DNA of 6,038 nt from an uncultured Clostridia bacterium (GTDB lineage: Bacteria; Bacillota; Clostridia; Oscillospirales; Acutalibacteraceae): NCBI GenBank assembly GCA_937907605.1, contig CALCYI010000005.1, positions 1 to 6,038 of the forward strand, given 5' to 3'. Below are positions 5,958-6,038 of the stretch, piece after piece. A program made the translations under genes and the position numbers. Below the pieces are notes generated by a model. It made no database searches, was not told the DNA's origin, and saw nothing but the letters and a program-made list of their open reading frames with translations. Each line of letters starts with the position of its first letter. The stretch's first letter is position 1.

Positions 5958-6038
5958 ATCTACCTCACATCAAAAACGGGCGGTCAAGGGGTGTCCTGCG
6001 TAAAGAATAACAGCCTTAAAATCACCTCTTTTTCGCTA
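5958..6038 (-). other. Upstream spacer with orphan SD, possible upstream gene tails and a GC-rich patch
   Basis: No start codon follows the strong SD-like AGAGGTGAT (6029-6021). Two minus-strand frames are open from the right edge and could be the last residues of an upstream gene: one ends AKKR at a TGA (6024-6022), the other ends LLFFTQDTP at a TGA (5986-5984). The bases alone do not choose between them. No convincing promoter for the methyltransferase gene is visible, so it may be transcribed from further upstream. Confidence 0.35.
5977..5999. repeat. Possible degenerate second copy of the GC-rich intergenic repeat
   Basis: CGGGCGGTCAA here matches CGGACGGTCAA at 1203-1213 in 10 of 11 bases. 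CCTGC closes the element at almost the same distance as CCTAC in copy 1. The centre differs (GGGGTGT in place of the palindromic arm), so no stable hairpin forms here. Both copies follow an A-run on the plus strand. Only part of the element matches, so chance similarity is possible. Confidence 0.3.

Noticed and set aside
5984..6029. KAVILYAG reading as the start of a sugar-nucleotide transferase, whose family often begins MKAVILAGG
   Set aside because: There is no start codon, the frame stops after 15 codons, and the glycine-rich GTRL part is missing; the likeness is too short to support a pseudogene.
1..6038. CRISPR arrays, tRNA or rRNA genes, insertion sequences, riboswitches
   Set aside because: No regularly spaced repeats, cloverleaf-like arms with conserved TTCGA-type loops, transposase motifs or long structured leaders were seen; the spacers are short and mostly accounted for by promoters and terminators.

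Overview
All recognisable genes in this window lie on the minus strand, so the biology reads from right to left. The DNA is AT-rich with strong SD sequences of the GAGGTGAT type. A perfect CIRCE operator (HrcA binding site) precedes groES-groEL, and the neighbours are a YcxB-like protein and a YpsC/RlmL-type methyltransferase. Together these suggest a low-GC Gram-positive bacterium, most likely a gut-type Clostridium relative (Oscillospirales/Ruminococcus-like). The genus-level guess is inference from style, not from a search.

Layout in transcription order. (1) 6038-5958: an 80-base spacer with an SD-like sequence that has no start codon, possible C-terminal tails of an upstream gene, and a GC-rich patch resembling a second intergenic repeat. 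(2) 5957-4842: a THUMP-domain class I SAM-dependent 23S rRNA guanine-N2 methyltransferase of the RlmL/YpsC type. (3) 4801-4742: a sigma-A promoter and perfect CIRCE element, followed by groES (4708-4436) and groEL (4420-2783), closed by a strong intrinsic terminator. (4) 2742-2714: a promoter abutting that terminator, which drives a two-gene unit. Its first gene is an unrecognised polytopic membrane protein of 321 residues; the second is a YcxB-like membrane protein of 166 residues, coupled to the first through a TAATG overlap. It ends at a hairpin made by a GC-rich intergenic repeat. (5) 1175-1145: a MerR-style promoter with a 19-bp spacer and an internal dyad. It drives a gene running off the left edge that encodes a MerR-type DNA-binding head followed by a membrane segment, an extracytoplasmic domain and a second membrane segment.

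The chaperonin operon and the methyltransferase are housekeeping genes. The least ordinary item is the membrane-tethered MerR-like protein (1-1125). Its architecture suggests a one-component sensor that couples an extracytoplasmic signal directly to a promoter, and its own promoter has the geometry MerR proteins act on. The adjacent membrane-protein pair has no known function. Its promoter has a normal 17-bp spacer and no copy of the dyad, so nothing in the sequence places it under control of the MerR-like protein.
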